Shown one piece after another: positions 1 through 6,698 of a stretch of 10,267 bases of DNA. Positions within the stretch are counted from its first letter, which is position 1, and every line of letters starts with the position of its first letter. This stretch comes from a bacterium (GTDB lineage Bacteria; Desulfobacterota; Anaeroferrophillalia; Anaeroferrophillales; Tharpellaceae). The DNA lies in the NCBI GenBank assembly GCA_029935295.1, contig JAOZKP010000051.1, positions 3,113 to 13,379 of the forward strand. The letters are read 5' to 3'. The translations under genes were made by a program, and so were the position numbers. The notes under the pieces were generated by a model, which ran no database searches, had not been told where the DNA came from, and worked only from the letters and a program-made list of their open reading frames with translations.

Positions 1-10
1 AAAAGTGCCG

Positions 11-18
11 CTCCACCT
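11..18 (-). promoter_or_regulatory. Possible ribosome-binding site of a gene beyond the left edge
   Basis: Read on the minus strand just past the mfd stop codon, the bases AGGTGGAG match the Shine-Dalgarno consensus well. No start codon follows within the few bases left, so the start would lie outside the window. It suggests that the mfd transcript continues into another same-direction gene. An ATG also occurs on the minus strand at 23-21, before this motif, but it has no ribosome-binding site of its own. Confidence 0.3.
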
Positions 19-24
19 ATCATT

Positions 25-3000
25 TCAGTAGATTTTTTGCAACAGCTTTTCACACCATGAATAGAGTTCATCAGGTTCTATGGCGACTTCAACGTTGAGC
101 CACTGTTCCTGAGTCAGCCTGTAAATTTGCGGTTTATGTTGTAGGAGAGTCATTACCGCTTCGGTTATCGGCGGATGTTCGGGGTCCAGGTTGAAACTGA
201 CTTTTCTGCGGCTCAACTCAAGTGCGCGAACGTGGAAGCGTTTGAGCAACAGTTTTAAGCTTCTCAGACGAAGCAGGTTTAAGACCTCCTCCGGTGGCAG
301 GCCGCAGCGGTCAGTGAGTTCATCTTCAAGCCGGGCGAGTTCGGGATCATCTTCAGCGGCGGCAATCTTTTTGTAGAATTGGAGCCTGAGCGTCAAGTCG
401 GGCAGGTAGGCCGGTGGAATATGGGCGGAGAGTTTGACTTTTATTTCCGGCTCCTGGGCTTTTATTTTCAGATCAATGCCCCGGGCTTCATTGATCGCCT
501 CATTCAGCATCTCCTGATAAAGCTCGTAACCGACGGCCGAAATCTGGCCGGACTGTTTTTGGCCGAGAATATTCCCGGCTCCGCGAATCTCTAAGTCCTG
601 CATGGCGATGCGAAAGCCGGCCCCCAATGTATTGGCTTCAGCGAGGGCATTAAGTCGTTTTTTTGCATCCGGTGATAATCGTTCAAGTTCAGGGACGAGC
701 AGGTATGCGTAGGCTTTACGCTGTGACCGGCCGATGCGGCCGCGCATCTGATAGAGCTGGGCTAAGCCAAAATTCTGCGCATTTTCAACGATCATAGTGT
801 TGGCGTTGGGGATATCCAGGCCGGATTCGATAATGGTGGTACAGAGCAGAAGATCGTATTTGTGTTCATCAAAGCCGAGCATGACCTCTTCTAATTCATG
901 CTCGCGCATCTGGCCGTGGCCGATGCAGATTTTAAGGTTCGGGAGCAGAGCCTGTAGCCGGGCGGCCCGGGCTTCAATCGTGGCAACGCTGTTGTGGACA
1001 AAAAATATCTGGCCGCCGCGGCCAATTTCTTTGGCAATCGCCTCTTTGATGATCAGATCGTCGTAATCGGCAACAAATGTCCGGATTGCCAACCGGTCAC
1101 GGGGGGCGGTAGTGATTGCACTTAATGAGCGCATCCCGGAAAGTGAAAACTGCAGGGTGCGTGGAATCGGGGTTGCACTCATTGAGAGAACATCGAGTTT
1201 GCGCTTGAAATTTTTCAGTTTTTCTTTGTGGCGAACGCCGAATTTATGCTCTTCATCGAGAATTAAAAGACCTAAGTTTTTAAATGAAATATCTTTCTGG
1301 AGCAGGCGATGGGTACCGATAACCACATCGATTTCACCGTTGCGCAGGCCGGCGGTGGTTTCTTTCTGCTGCGCCGGGGTGCGGAAACGGCTTAAAACGG
1401 CAATCTTGACCGGGTAGTCAGCAAACCTTTCACAAAATGTAAGAAAATGCTGCTGCGCCAGAATTGTGGTCGGCACCATCACTGCCGCCTGCCGACCCGA
1501 CAAAACTGTCAGAAAAACCGCCCGCATCGCAACCTCGGTTTTGCCGAAGCCGACATCGCCGCTGACCAAGCGGTCCATCGGTTTGGCGGCACTGAGATCA
1601 TTGATAACTTCAGTGATTGCCCGGCGCTGATCAGGGGTTTCCTCGTAGGCAAAAGCCGCTTCAAACTCACGAAAAAAGTGATCCGGCTCAATGCAGGCCT
1701 GGCTTTTTATGACTTCACGTTCGGCATAGAGATCTAAAAGTTCAATCAGAAGATCATCGATGGCTTTGCGGGTCTTCTCTTTGGCGGCAGCCCATTGGGG
1801 GCCGCCGAGACGGCTTAAGAGTGACGTTTTGTCGCCGCTGCCGTGATATTTATGGAGCTGGTCAAAAGAGTCGACCGGGACATAGAGCAGATCTTCGGAT
1901 TGATATTCTAAAATTAGATACTCATTGACAATCCCTTCAATTGTAATTGTTTTCAGGCCTTTATAACGGCCGATTCCGTGTTCAATATGGGTGATCGGAT
2001 CGTTGAGTTTGATCTCGGCAAAGTCGTCAAAAAAACTCTCCTGACTTTTCTGGCGGCTGCTGGCGGGTGCCCGGGATTTGGGTTTGCTGCCGAAAAGTTC
2101 ACTGTCACTTAAAAAAAGTCTTTTTTCGCCTGGCAGGATGGTTCCCTGACTTAAACGGTTAGTGGAAAGGGAGATTGCGTTAGGGCTGGCATCCGCCGAC
2201 TTTACGGCCCAGTGCACCGGCAGGCCGTAATCGGTGAGCAGATTTTTCAGGCGTTCACAGGTGGTCTGGTTGCGGCCCGCCAGGAAAATCCGGTAGCCTT
2301 GATTGAGATGTTCTTTGAGGAGCGTGGTTGCAATCTGTAACGGTCCTTCACTGTCGCTTTGCGCCGCCTGTTTGATGCTGTCTCGGATAAAAAGATTGTC
2401 ACGGGTTTTGAAAGTCAGGCGCGGTGAGCCGGTTTGCGGTTCCGGGGTTTCTGTTTCCGGATGAAATGGCGAGGGATCGATAAAAAGAGCTCCCCGCCCG
2501 TTGGGGCCGCACAGTGCTTTTTCCGGAGGCAGCAGATAAGCTGCCGGTGGGAACGCCAGTTTTTTTTCTGCCAGGGAGCGTTCGTAACCTTCTGTAAGTT
2601 GCTGGTTGATATCTTCAAGCTGCTCTTTTAAGGCGAAGGTATCAATAAAGACTGCAGCACTTCGGGTGGGGAAGAAATCTGCCAGTGAGTGCCAATTATC
2701 AGTGAAGGCCGGGAGCAGGCTTTCAAAACCGGGCCGGTTTGGACTTGATTCCAACTCCTCTAATGCCGGTGCCAGAGCAATTTCTGAATCGTTGAGTTCG
2801 ACAAAGCAATCGCGAATCCGTTTTTTTGCCGGGTCGAGATTGCCGGGTGGCAGAACTTCACGGGCCGGGCCGATTTCGATAGAATCCAGTTCATCTTTGC
2901 GGCTGAGTTGGGTCAAGGGTTCGAAGGCGCGGATTGATTCAATTTCATCGCCGAAAAAATCGAGGCGCCGTGGTTCTTCATGGAGCGGCGAAAAAATATC

Positions 3001-3549
3001 AATTACACCGCCGCGGACACTGTAATCTCCGGGTTCATCAACCACCGGGACCCGGACGTAACCGGCTTTGTCAAGTTTCAGAAAAAGTTTTTCCCGGTCG
3101 ATGGTCTGGCTCCACTCAAGCCGGAAAAAGCGGTTGAAAAAATGGTCGGGATTCGGTAGGCGGTCGCAATAGGCGGCAATCGTGGTGAAACAGAGAAAGT
3201 TGTCAAGGTTTTTGAGCTTGGCCAGGGTGGCGATTCTCTCTCTCTCGATCCGGCCGCTGCGCAGGGTCTGACGATAAGCTAAGCGCGGCAGCGGCGGCAG
3301 GGTTAAAAGCTCGATTGTGGCTGCGGTCGGGTGTAAGATTTTGTGATAGGCGGCAACGTCACGGCAGAGATCCTGGCTTTTCTGGAAATCATCACAGATA
3401 ATAATGAACGCTCCCTGATTACGCTCGCCTAGACTGGAGAGCAGCAGGGCCGGTGCTGAACCCTGTAGGCCGGTTGCGTGGGTTTCTCCGGAGTTTTCCA
3501 GGCTGTTTAAGATAGACTCTATTTCAGAGGCAAAGGGGGGCGTTGTCAT
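25..3549 (-). CDS. mfd: Transcription-repair coupling factor Mfd
   Basis: Mfd is a cytoplasmic ATP-driven DNA translocase that removes RNA polymerase stalled at DNA lesions and recruits UvrA for nucleotide excision repair. The 1174 residues match the usual length of about 1150. Order of parts: a UvrB-like N-terminal module (about 20-350) with the conserved PRRLDFFGDEIESI stretch at 194-207; a CarD-like RNA polymerase-interacting domain (about 515-590); then a RecG-type helicase core. The core shows Walker A GDVGFGKTE (664-672), DEEH (765-768), SAT (791-793) and QMRGRIGR (934-941), followed by the TRG motif GAGNILGQKQSG (990-1001) and the C-terminal autoinhibitory region (about 1040-1174). As in the family, the N-terminal UvrB-like module has no Walker A motif. 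The ATG at 3549 lies 23 nt after the DUF116 gene, so the two are probably co-transcribed. A GGGAAG sequence about 10 nt upstream is a modest ribosome-binding site. The gene is complete. Confidence 0.97.
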   Translation of the reverse strand: MTTPPFASEIESILNSLENSGETHATGLQGSAPALLLSSLGERNQGAFIIICDDFQKSQDLCRDVAAYHKILHPTAATIELLTLPPLPRLAYRQTLRSGRIERERIATLAKLKNLDNFLCFTTIAAYCDRLPNPDHFFNRFFRLEWSQTIDREKLFLKLDKAGYVRVPVVDEPGDYSVRGGVIDIFSPLHEEPRRLDFFGDEIESIRAFEPLTQLSRKDELDSIEIGPAREVLPPGNLDPAKKRIRDCFVELNDSEIALAPALEELESSPNRPGFESLLPAFTDNWHSLADFFPTRSAAVFIDTFALKEQLEDINQQLTEGYERSLAEKKLAFPPAAYLLPPEKALCGPNGRGALFIDPSPFHPETETPEPQTGSPRLTFKTRDNLFIRDSIKQAAQSDSEGPLQIATTLLKEHLNQGYRIFLAGRNQTTCERLKNLLTDYGLPVHWAVKSADASPNAISLSTNRLSQGTILPGEKRLFLSDSELFGSKPKSRAPASSRQKSQESFFDDFAEIKLNDPITHIEHGIGRYKGLKTITIEGIVNEYLILEYQSEDLLYVPVDSFDQLHKYHGSGDKTSLLSRLGGPQWAAAKEKTRKAIDDLLIELLDLYAEREVIKSQACIEPDHFFREFEAAFAYEETPDQRRAITEVINDLSAAKPMDRLVSGDVGFGKTEVAMRAVFLTVLSGRQAAVMVPTTILAQQHFLTFCERFADYPVKIAVLSRFRTPAQQKETTAGLRNGEIDVVIGTHRLLQKDISFKNLGLLILDEEHKFGVRHKEKLKNFKRKLDVLSMSATPIPRTLQFSLSGMRSLSAITTAPRDRLAIRTFVADYDDLIIKEAIAKEIGRGGQIFFVHNSVATIEARAARLQALLPNLKICIGHGQMREHELEEVMLGFDEHKYDLLLCTTIIESGLDIPNANTMIVENAQNFGLAQLYQMRGRIGRSQRKAYAYLLVPELERLSPDAKKRLNALAEANTLGAGFRIAMQDLEIRGAGNILGQKQSGQISAVGYELYQEMLNEAINEARGIDLKIKAQEPEIKVKLSAHIPPAYLPDLTLRLQFYKKIAAAEDDPELARLEDELTDRCGLPPEEVLNLLRLRSLKLLLKRFHVRALELSRRKVSFNLDPEHPPITEAVMTLLQHKPQIYRLTQEQWLNVEVAIEPDELYSWCEKLLQKIY

Positions 3550-3572
3550 AGGGGTAAGACTTCCCGCAGAAG

Positions 3573-4358
3573 TTACTTTGTTTTCAAGAATGTTTGCAGA
3601 GCGTTTTCAACTTCGGTAGTGTCGACCAAGGTGTTCCAGCAGGGGCCTTCCGGGCGCTGGTTGAGGATGCCGTAGACCGGCAGGGGAAAAGTGTCGTGAA
3701 TGCCGCTGGTGAGATCGCGTTCGCAGGCGACTGCAATAATCATTTTCGGTTTGTGATCGCGGACGATTTTTCGCGCCAGAGTGCCGCCGGTAGCAACCGC
3801 GATGCGGATATTGTAACTCTCAGCCAGGGTGATCAGATTGTCAATATTGCATTTACCGCAGCGTTTACAGTTATAAATGTTGGTGGTGATCCGGCGTTGA
3901 CAATCGGCCATCTGCAGACAGTGCGGGAGAAGCAGGAGCATTCGTTCCGGTGGGGTTTTGTGGCGGTTGCCGGAGATTAAAAGACGGTTATTGGTTTCAA
4001 TAAAGGAGTTACGGACCCGCTCTTTGGCGATGCCTAAGCGGGGCCCGAGAATCTCCATCAGCGGCAGGAAAAGCTTGATTCCCAGGCCGCGGATTTTGTG
4101 GGTGAAGGGGAGCTCTTTTTCAAAAATTATTGAGAGGATCAGAGCCGAAATAATGCCACTTGAAAAAATAAAAGCGATTCCGGCAATAATCTGCGCCGCT
4201 ATAGTCAGGCCGGGATGCAGGTGATTCAGGCCGATGGTCGCTATCCAGCCGCCGACAAAAATGAGTACCATGATCAAAGCAAAAGTCAGCCCTAAAAGGC
4301 CGATAAAAATCCGCTTTCTGGAGGCTTGAGGGTTTTTGTTTCGATCTGAAATATTCAT
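3573..4358 (-). CDS. DUF116 family membrane protein of unknown function
   Basis: I recognise this 261-residue protein as a member of the DUF116 family; its biochemical role is not established. The N-terminus is basic and is followed by two strongly hydrophobic segments (about 17-40 and 52-79), so it is probably anchored in the inner membrane. The soluble C-terminal part has cysteines at 147, 153, 164, 167, 170, 212 and 240, in LLPHCLQ, CKRCGKC, VACERDL and EGPCWNT contexts typical of the family. The cluster C164-x2-C167-x2-C170 suggests metal or iron-sulfur binding, which is inference. The gene sits between fmt and mfd. No good ribosome-binding site precedes the ATG at 4358; only AT-rich sequence and one copy of a 22-nt repeat are there. 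The start is therefore the obvious ATG but is not certain. Confidence 0.85.
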   Translation of the reverse strand: MNISDRNKNPQASRKRIFIGLLGLTFALIMVLIFVGGWIATIGLNHLHPGLTIAAQIIAGIAFIFSSGIISALILSIIFEKELPFTHKIRGLGIKLFLPLMEILGPRLGIAKERVRNSFIETNNRLLISGNRHKTPPERMLLLLPHCLQMADCQRRITTNIYNCKRCGKCNIDNLITLAESYNIRIAVATGGTLARKIVRDHKPKMIIAVACERDLTSGIHDTFPLPVYGILNQRPEGPCWNTLVDTTEVENALQTFLKTK

Positions 4359-4368
4359 ATAAAAATTG

Positions 4369-4390
4369 ATTAGTACCTTACAGGTTATTT
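4369..4390. repeat. 22-nt direct repeat, copy 1 (upstream of the DUF116 gene)
   Basis: This 22-nt sequence recurs without mismatch at 4478-4499. It contains TTAGTACCTTACAGGTTA, with a small internal dyad ACCT-TAC-AGGT. This copy begins 10 nt upstream of the DUF116 start codon, where a ribosome-binding site or promoter element would be expected. It could be an operator, part of an intergenic repeat family, or a recombination scar; the sequence alone does not decide. Confidence 0.9.
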
Positions 4391-4425
4391 TCTGGTTTGA
4401 AAAACAAGAAAATATTCTGATAAGA

Positions 4426-4485
4426 GTACTTATTTGCGGGCCGAAAGACCCGTTTGGGTTGTGGGGTTTGTTCCCGCATTAGTAC
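4426..4485 (-). other. Structured intergenic element (hairpin) between fmt and the DUF116 gene
   Basis: TGCGGG (4435-4440) can pair with CCCGCA (4473-4478). Outside it, GTACT (4426-4430) can pair with AGTAC (4481-4485) across a small internal loop. Inside, ACCC (4448-4451) and GGGT (4456-4459) form a small hairpin around GTTT, and CGGG (4437-4440) could instead pair with CCCG (4449-4452), giving two competing folds. Its outer right arm lies in repeat copy 2. No T-tract follows on the minus strand, so a simple intrinsic terminator is unlikely. It could be a processing site, an attenuator or part of a repeat element. The pairings are seen directly; the function is unknown. Confidence 0.5.
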
Positions 4486-4499
4486 CTTACAGGTTATTT
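4478..4499. repeat. 22-nt direct repeat, copy 2 (just after fmt)
   Basis: This is the perfect second copy of the sequence at 4369-4390, with start points 109 nt apart and 87 nt between the copies. It lies 16 nt past the fmt stop codon on the minus strand. The two copies bracket most of the fmt-DUF116 gap. No third perfect copy was found by eye in the window, but a degenerate relative occurs at 9496-9511. Confidence 0.9.
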
Positions 4500-4515
4500 G
4501 CGAACAACGTCCGCA

Positions 4516-5454
4516 TTATCTGTTTTTGAAAGTATCGTCAGGGTGAATTTTGTGGCCGCACAGAAACTCGGCGGCCGTACGTGCCGGTTTTCCGGCCATT
4601 TGCAGTTTGTCGATACTCAGTGTGCCCGCCTGGCCGCAGCCGGCCAGTAGGCGGTTGTTTTCAGTCCGGATGGCCCCGGGCGGCAGCAGGTAAGTTCCGG
4701 ATGCCGGGCTGGTTTCAATAATCTTAACCCTTTTGCCATGCAGAAAAGTGTAAGTTCCGGGCCAGGGATTCAAGCCCCTGATGCGGTTAAAAAGATCCGG
4801 GGTCGGGGTCTGCCAGTCGATCAGACCGTCCTCTTTTTTAAGTTTAGGGGCTTTTGATGCCAGACGTTCATCCTGGGGTTTAGATTCCAGGGTTTTATCT
4901 TCCAACTCGGAAATTGTGCGCCAGATAAGCGGTGCGCCTAAGAGACCGAGGCGGGATGCCAGTTGCGGCAGGGTTTCATGATCAAGAATAAACGTCGGTT
5001 CCTGGAGCAGAATGTTGCCGCAGTCAATCTCTTCACCGATCAGCTGAGTGGTGACGCCGGTAATCGGTTCACCGTTAATTATAGCCCAAGGCATCGGCGC
5101 CGGCCCCCGGTAGGCAGGCAGGAGTGAGGGGTGCAGGTTGATGGCGGCAGCTTTCGGCAGGGCAATCGTTTCCGGGCTTAATTTTATGCCGTAATCGATT
5201 AAAACCAGATAGTCCGGAGCGAAATCTTTTATCAGCTGCCGGCCTTCCGGGCTGTTGATTGATTTCGGGGTTGCGGTTTCTATGCCGAGCTTGATGGCTG
5301 CGGTTTTTGCCGGAGTCGGAGCAAGTTTACGGCCCCGACCTTTATGACGATCCGGTTGTGAGAGCAGTTTAAGTTCAATTTCGGGGCGGTGGCCGGCGAG
5401 AAGTTCCATCGTGGGGATCGCAAATTCACCGGAAGCTAAAAGGATGATTCTCAT
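4516..5454 (-). CDS. fmt: Methionyl-tRNA formyltransferase
   Basis: Fmt transfers the formyl group from 10-formyl-tetrahydrofolate to initiator Met-tRNA before translation starts. The 312 residues match the family length. The N-terminal formyltransferase fold has the G-x-FA-x-P stretch (9-14) and QPDRHKGRGRKLAPTPAK (33-50). The catalytic triad is visible as N106, H108 (NLHPSLLP) and D144 (EEIDCG), equivalent to N108, H110 and D146 of the E. coli enzyme. The C-terminal tRNA-binding domain begins near 205 with EDGLIDW and IRGLNPWPG. Two places differ from the usual sequence: IDYG (86-89) replaces the common AYG, and EEIDCG replaces GLDTG. The ATG overlaps the def stop as ATGA and is preceded by AAAGGA at good spacing, so translation is probably coupled to def. 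That neighbourhood favours Fmt over other formyltransferases. Confidence 0.93.
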   Translation of the reverse strand: MRIILLASGEFAIPTMELLAGHRPEIELKLLSQPDRHKGRGRKLAPTPAKTAAIKLGIETATPKSINSPEGRQLIKDFAPDYLVLIDYGIKLSPETIALPKAAAINLHPSLLPAYRGPAPMPWAIINGEPITGVTTQLIGEEIDCGNILLQEPTFILDHETLPQLASRLGLLGAPLIWRTISELEDKTLESKPQDERLASKAPKLKKEDGLIDWQTPTPDLFNRIRGLNPWPGTYTFLHGKRVKIIETSPASGTYLLPPGAIRTENNRLLAGCGQAGTLSIDKLQMAGKPARTAAEFLCGHKIHPDDTFKNR

Positions 5455-5954
5455 GCGAGGGTTCCTTTTTTTAGTTTTCGTTCAAAAATGTTGCGTTTTA
5501 AGCGGCTGATACGGTCGATGAAAAGTTTGCCGTGGAGATGGTCGATCTCATGCTGAATGACAATTGCGGGAAAATCTTCGAGGGTCAGTTCGATCTCCTC
5601 TTCGTCGAGGGTGATCGCTTTAACGACAATTTTTTGATGGCGGGGGACTTCGGCCGAGTAGTCCGGCACACTTAAGCAACCTTCCACGATTGAGGCCTCA
5701 CCGCTGGCGGAGATAATTTCCGGATTGATTAGGATCATTGGTGCCGGCGGGGTCTCGTTAGTGGCGGGATCAGCAACAATCAGTGCGATTGACTGTCCGA
5801 CCTGAGGGGCGGCCAGGCCGACACCGGGGGCTTTGTACATCGTCTCCAGCATATCATCGGCCAGTTGTCTGATTGTATCATCAATCCGGTCGATTCTGGC
5901 TGCCAGCTGCTTTAGAACCGGGGCCGGATAAACATCAATATCTAAAATACTCAT
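5451..5954 (-). CDS. def: Peptide deformylase
   Basis: The enzyme removes the N-formyl group from nascent proteins as they leave the ribosome, undoing the modification that Fmt installs. The 167 residues are the normal length. All three family motifs are intact: GVGLAAPQ (44-51), EGCLS (91-95) and HEIDH (135-139). C93, H135 and H139 would bind the catalytic metal and E136 is the catalytic base. The tail (about 150-167) is basic. This is the first gene of its minus-strand unit, downstream of a near-consensus promoter, and its stop overlaps the fmt start by 4 nt. The ATG at 5954 has no clear ribosome-binding site and follows a very AT-rich leader. The motifs and length leave no real doubt about identity. 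Confidence 0.97.
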   Translation of the reverse strand: MSILDIDVYPAPVLKQLAARIDRIDDTIRQLADDMLETMYKAPGVGLAAPQVGQSIALIVADPATNETPPAPMILINPEIISASGEASIVEGCLSVPDYSAEVPRHQKIVVKAITLDEEEIELTLEDFPAIVIQHEIDHLHGKLFIDRISRLKRNIFERKLKKGTLA

Positions 5955-6008
5955 TTAATTCTAAATTGATATAATTTGTTTTAATTTTAAATCCGTAAAA
6001 AGGGCATA

Positions 6009-6038
6009 ATTATAGTCAATCAGAGGGAAACATGTCAA
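6009..6038 (-). promoter_or_regulatory. Sigma-70-type promoter of the def-fmt unit
   Basis: On the minus strand a perfect -35 TTGACA (6038-6033) and a perfect -10 TATAAT (6014-6009) are separated by 18 nt. Transcription would begin near 6002 and give a leader of about 48 nt before the def start codon. Both hexamers match the consensus exactly, and the position upstream of the first gene of the unit makes this a strong call. The start site itself is inferred. Confidence 0.8.
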
Positions 6039-6046
6039 CCTCTAAG

Positions 6047-6077
6047 TTGAATCTCCAGCATTAGAAATTTTTATAAT
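6047..6077 (+). promoter_or_regulatory. Weak alternative plus-strand promoter upstream of cheD
   Basis: TTGAAT (6047-6052) and a perfect TATAAT (6072-6077) are separated by 19 nt, longer than ideal. If used, the transcript would start near 6084 and carry the cheD dyad in its leader, where it could fold into a hairpin. In this AT-rich gap a chance match is quite possible. Confidence 0.3.
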
Positions 6078-6134
6078 AAGCGTAAATTCTGATACTGGAC
6101 AAATTTAGTTAGACGTGCTACCTCTGCTATTAAC

Positions 6135-6171
6135 ATATGATTTTGAAAAGACGTCTCTGAAAAATCATATT
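6135..6171 (+). promoter_or_regulatory. Extended dyad overlying a probable cheD promoter
   Basis: A 36-bp dyad is centred between 6152 and 6153. The arms ATATGATTTT (6135-6144) and AAAATCATAT (6161-6170) are perfect 10-bp inverted copies, and the centre is the 8-bp palindrome AGACGTCT (6149-6156). The 4-nt gaps on each side are equal in length, and 15 of the 18 position pairs match. Within it, TTGAAA (6143-6148) and CATATT (6166-6171) form a sigma-70-like promoter with 17-nt spacing, which would start transcription near 6178. This looks like an operator on a promoter for a dimeric or tetrameric regulator; a hairpin in a longer transcript is the alternative. No T-rich run suited to an intrinsic terminator follows. 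Confidence 0.55.
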
Positions 6172-6215
6172 TCTGTTCTATTTTAACTTTAATTCTGGTT
6201 TAGGAAAAAGAACTG

Positions 6216-6698
6216 ATGTCTCTGGTTACAGTTGGTATTGCCGACCTTAAGGTCAGTAAAGATCCTGAAGATACTCTGGTGACCTACTCCTTAGGTTCGT
6301 GTATCGGGCTGGCGGTCTATGATCCTGTGGTTAAAGTCGGGGGGCTGCTCCACTATATGCTGCCGGATTCATCCATAAATAAAGAGAAGGCTACGACCCA
6401 TCCGGCTATGTTTGCAAATAAGGGAATTCCCCTTCTGTTTAAGCAGTGCTACAGTATGGGGGCGGATAAGAAGCGTCTGATTATCAAGGTTGCCGGGGCG
6501 AGTCAGATTATGGATAATGCCGGAGCTTTTAATATAGGCAAACGGAATTATGCGATTTTGCGAAAAATGTTCTGGAAAAATAACGTCCAGATTGCCGGTG
6601 AGGATATCGGCGGCAACTCTAACCGGACAATGTATATGGAGATCGGTGACGGCAAAATAAATCTTAAAATTTCCAAAAAAGGGATAATTCAATTATGA
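6216..6698 (+). CDS. cheD: Chemoreceptor glutamine deamidase CheD
   Basis: CheD deamidates specific glutamines on methyl-accepting chemotaxis receptors and, in bacteria that also have CheC, stimulates CheC phosphatase activity. The 160 residues match the family. The signature SLGSCIGLAVYDP starts at residue 25. The likely catalytic residues are T23, C29 and H46, with the same spacing as T21, C27 and H44 of the Thermotoga maritima protein. GGLLHYMLP (42-50) and KVAGAS (91-96) are also typical. The ATG at 6216 has AGGA about 10 nt upstream. It forms a unit with the downstream HDOD gene through an ATGA overlap. No other chemotaxis gene (cheA, cheW, cheC, cheR, cheB or a receptor) is in the window, so its targets must be encoded elsewhere. 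Confidence 0.95.
   Translation: MSLVTVGIADLKVSKDPEDTLVTYSLGSCIGLAVYDPVVKVGGLLHYMLPDSSINKEKATTHPAMFANKGIPLLFKQCYSMGADKKRLIIKVAGASQIMDNAGAFNIGKRNYAILRKMFWKNNVQIAGEDIGGNSNRTMYMEIGDGKINLKISKKGIIQL

Noticed and set aside
1112..1417. Open plus-strand frame of 101 codons opposite the mfd helicase core
   Set aside because: It lies fully opposite the conserved helicase motifs and looks like low-complexity shadow sequence.
2560..2567. Run of eight A (minus strand) in mfd as a frameshift or slippage site
   Set aside because: The reading frame is intact across it and encodes a normal Lys-Lys pair; nothing downstream in another frame suggests a product. The seven-base run at 2821-2827 was dismissed for the same reason.
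2606..3025. Open plus-strand frame of 139 codons opposite mfd
   Set aside because: It is antisense to a clearly conserved part of mfd, is rich in serine and arginine as expected of a shadow frame, and has no recognisable motif.
3594..3980. Open plus-strand frame of 128 codons opposite the DUF116 gene
   Set aside because: The composition is protein-like, but it mirrors the conserved cysteine region of DUF116 and has no ribosome-binding site or family match that I recognise.
4369..4499. CRISPR array suggested by the repeated 22-mer
   Set aside because: There are only two copies, the gap of 87 nt is too long for a spacer, and no cas gene is present.
6135..6170. Intrinsic terminator upstream of cheD
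   Set aside because: The stem is AT-rich with a 16-nt central region and lacks a GC core; neither strand shows the usual terminator layout.
5955..6215. Sigma-54 or flagellar sigma-28 promoter before cheD
   Set aside because: Neither the TGGC-N8-TTGC pattern nor the TAAA-N15-GCCGATAA pattern was found in the gap.
6369..6692. Open minus-strand frame of 107 codons opposite cheD
   Set aside because: cheD is intact and conserved on the other strand; the antisense frame has no supporting signals.
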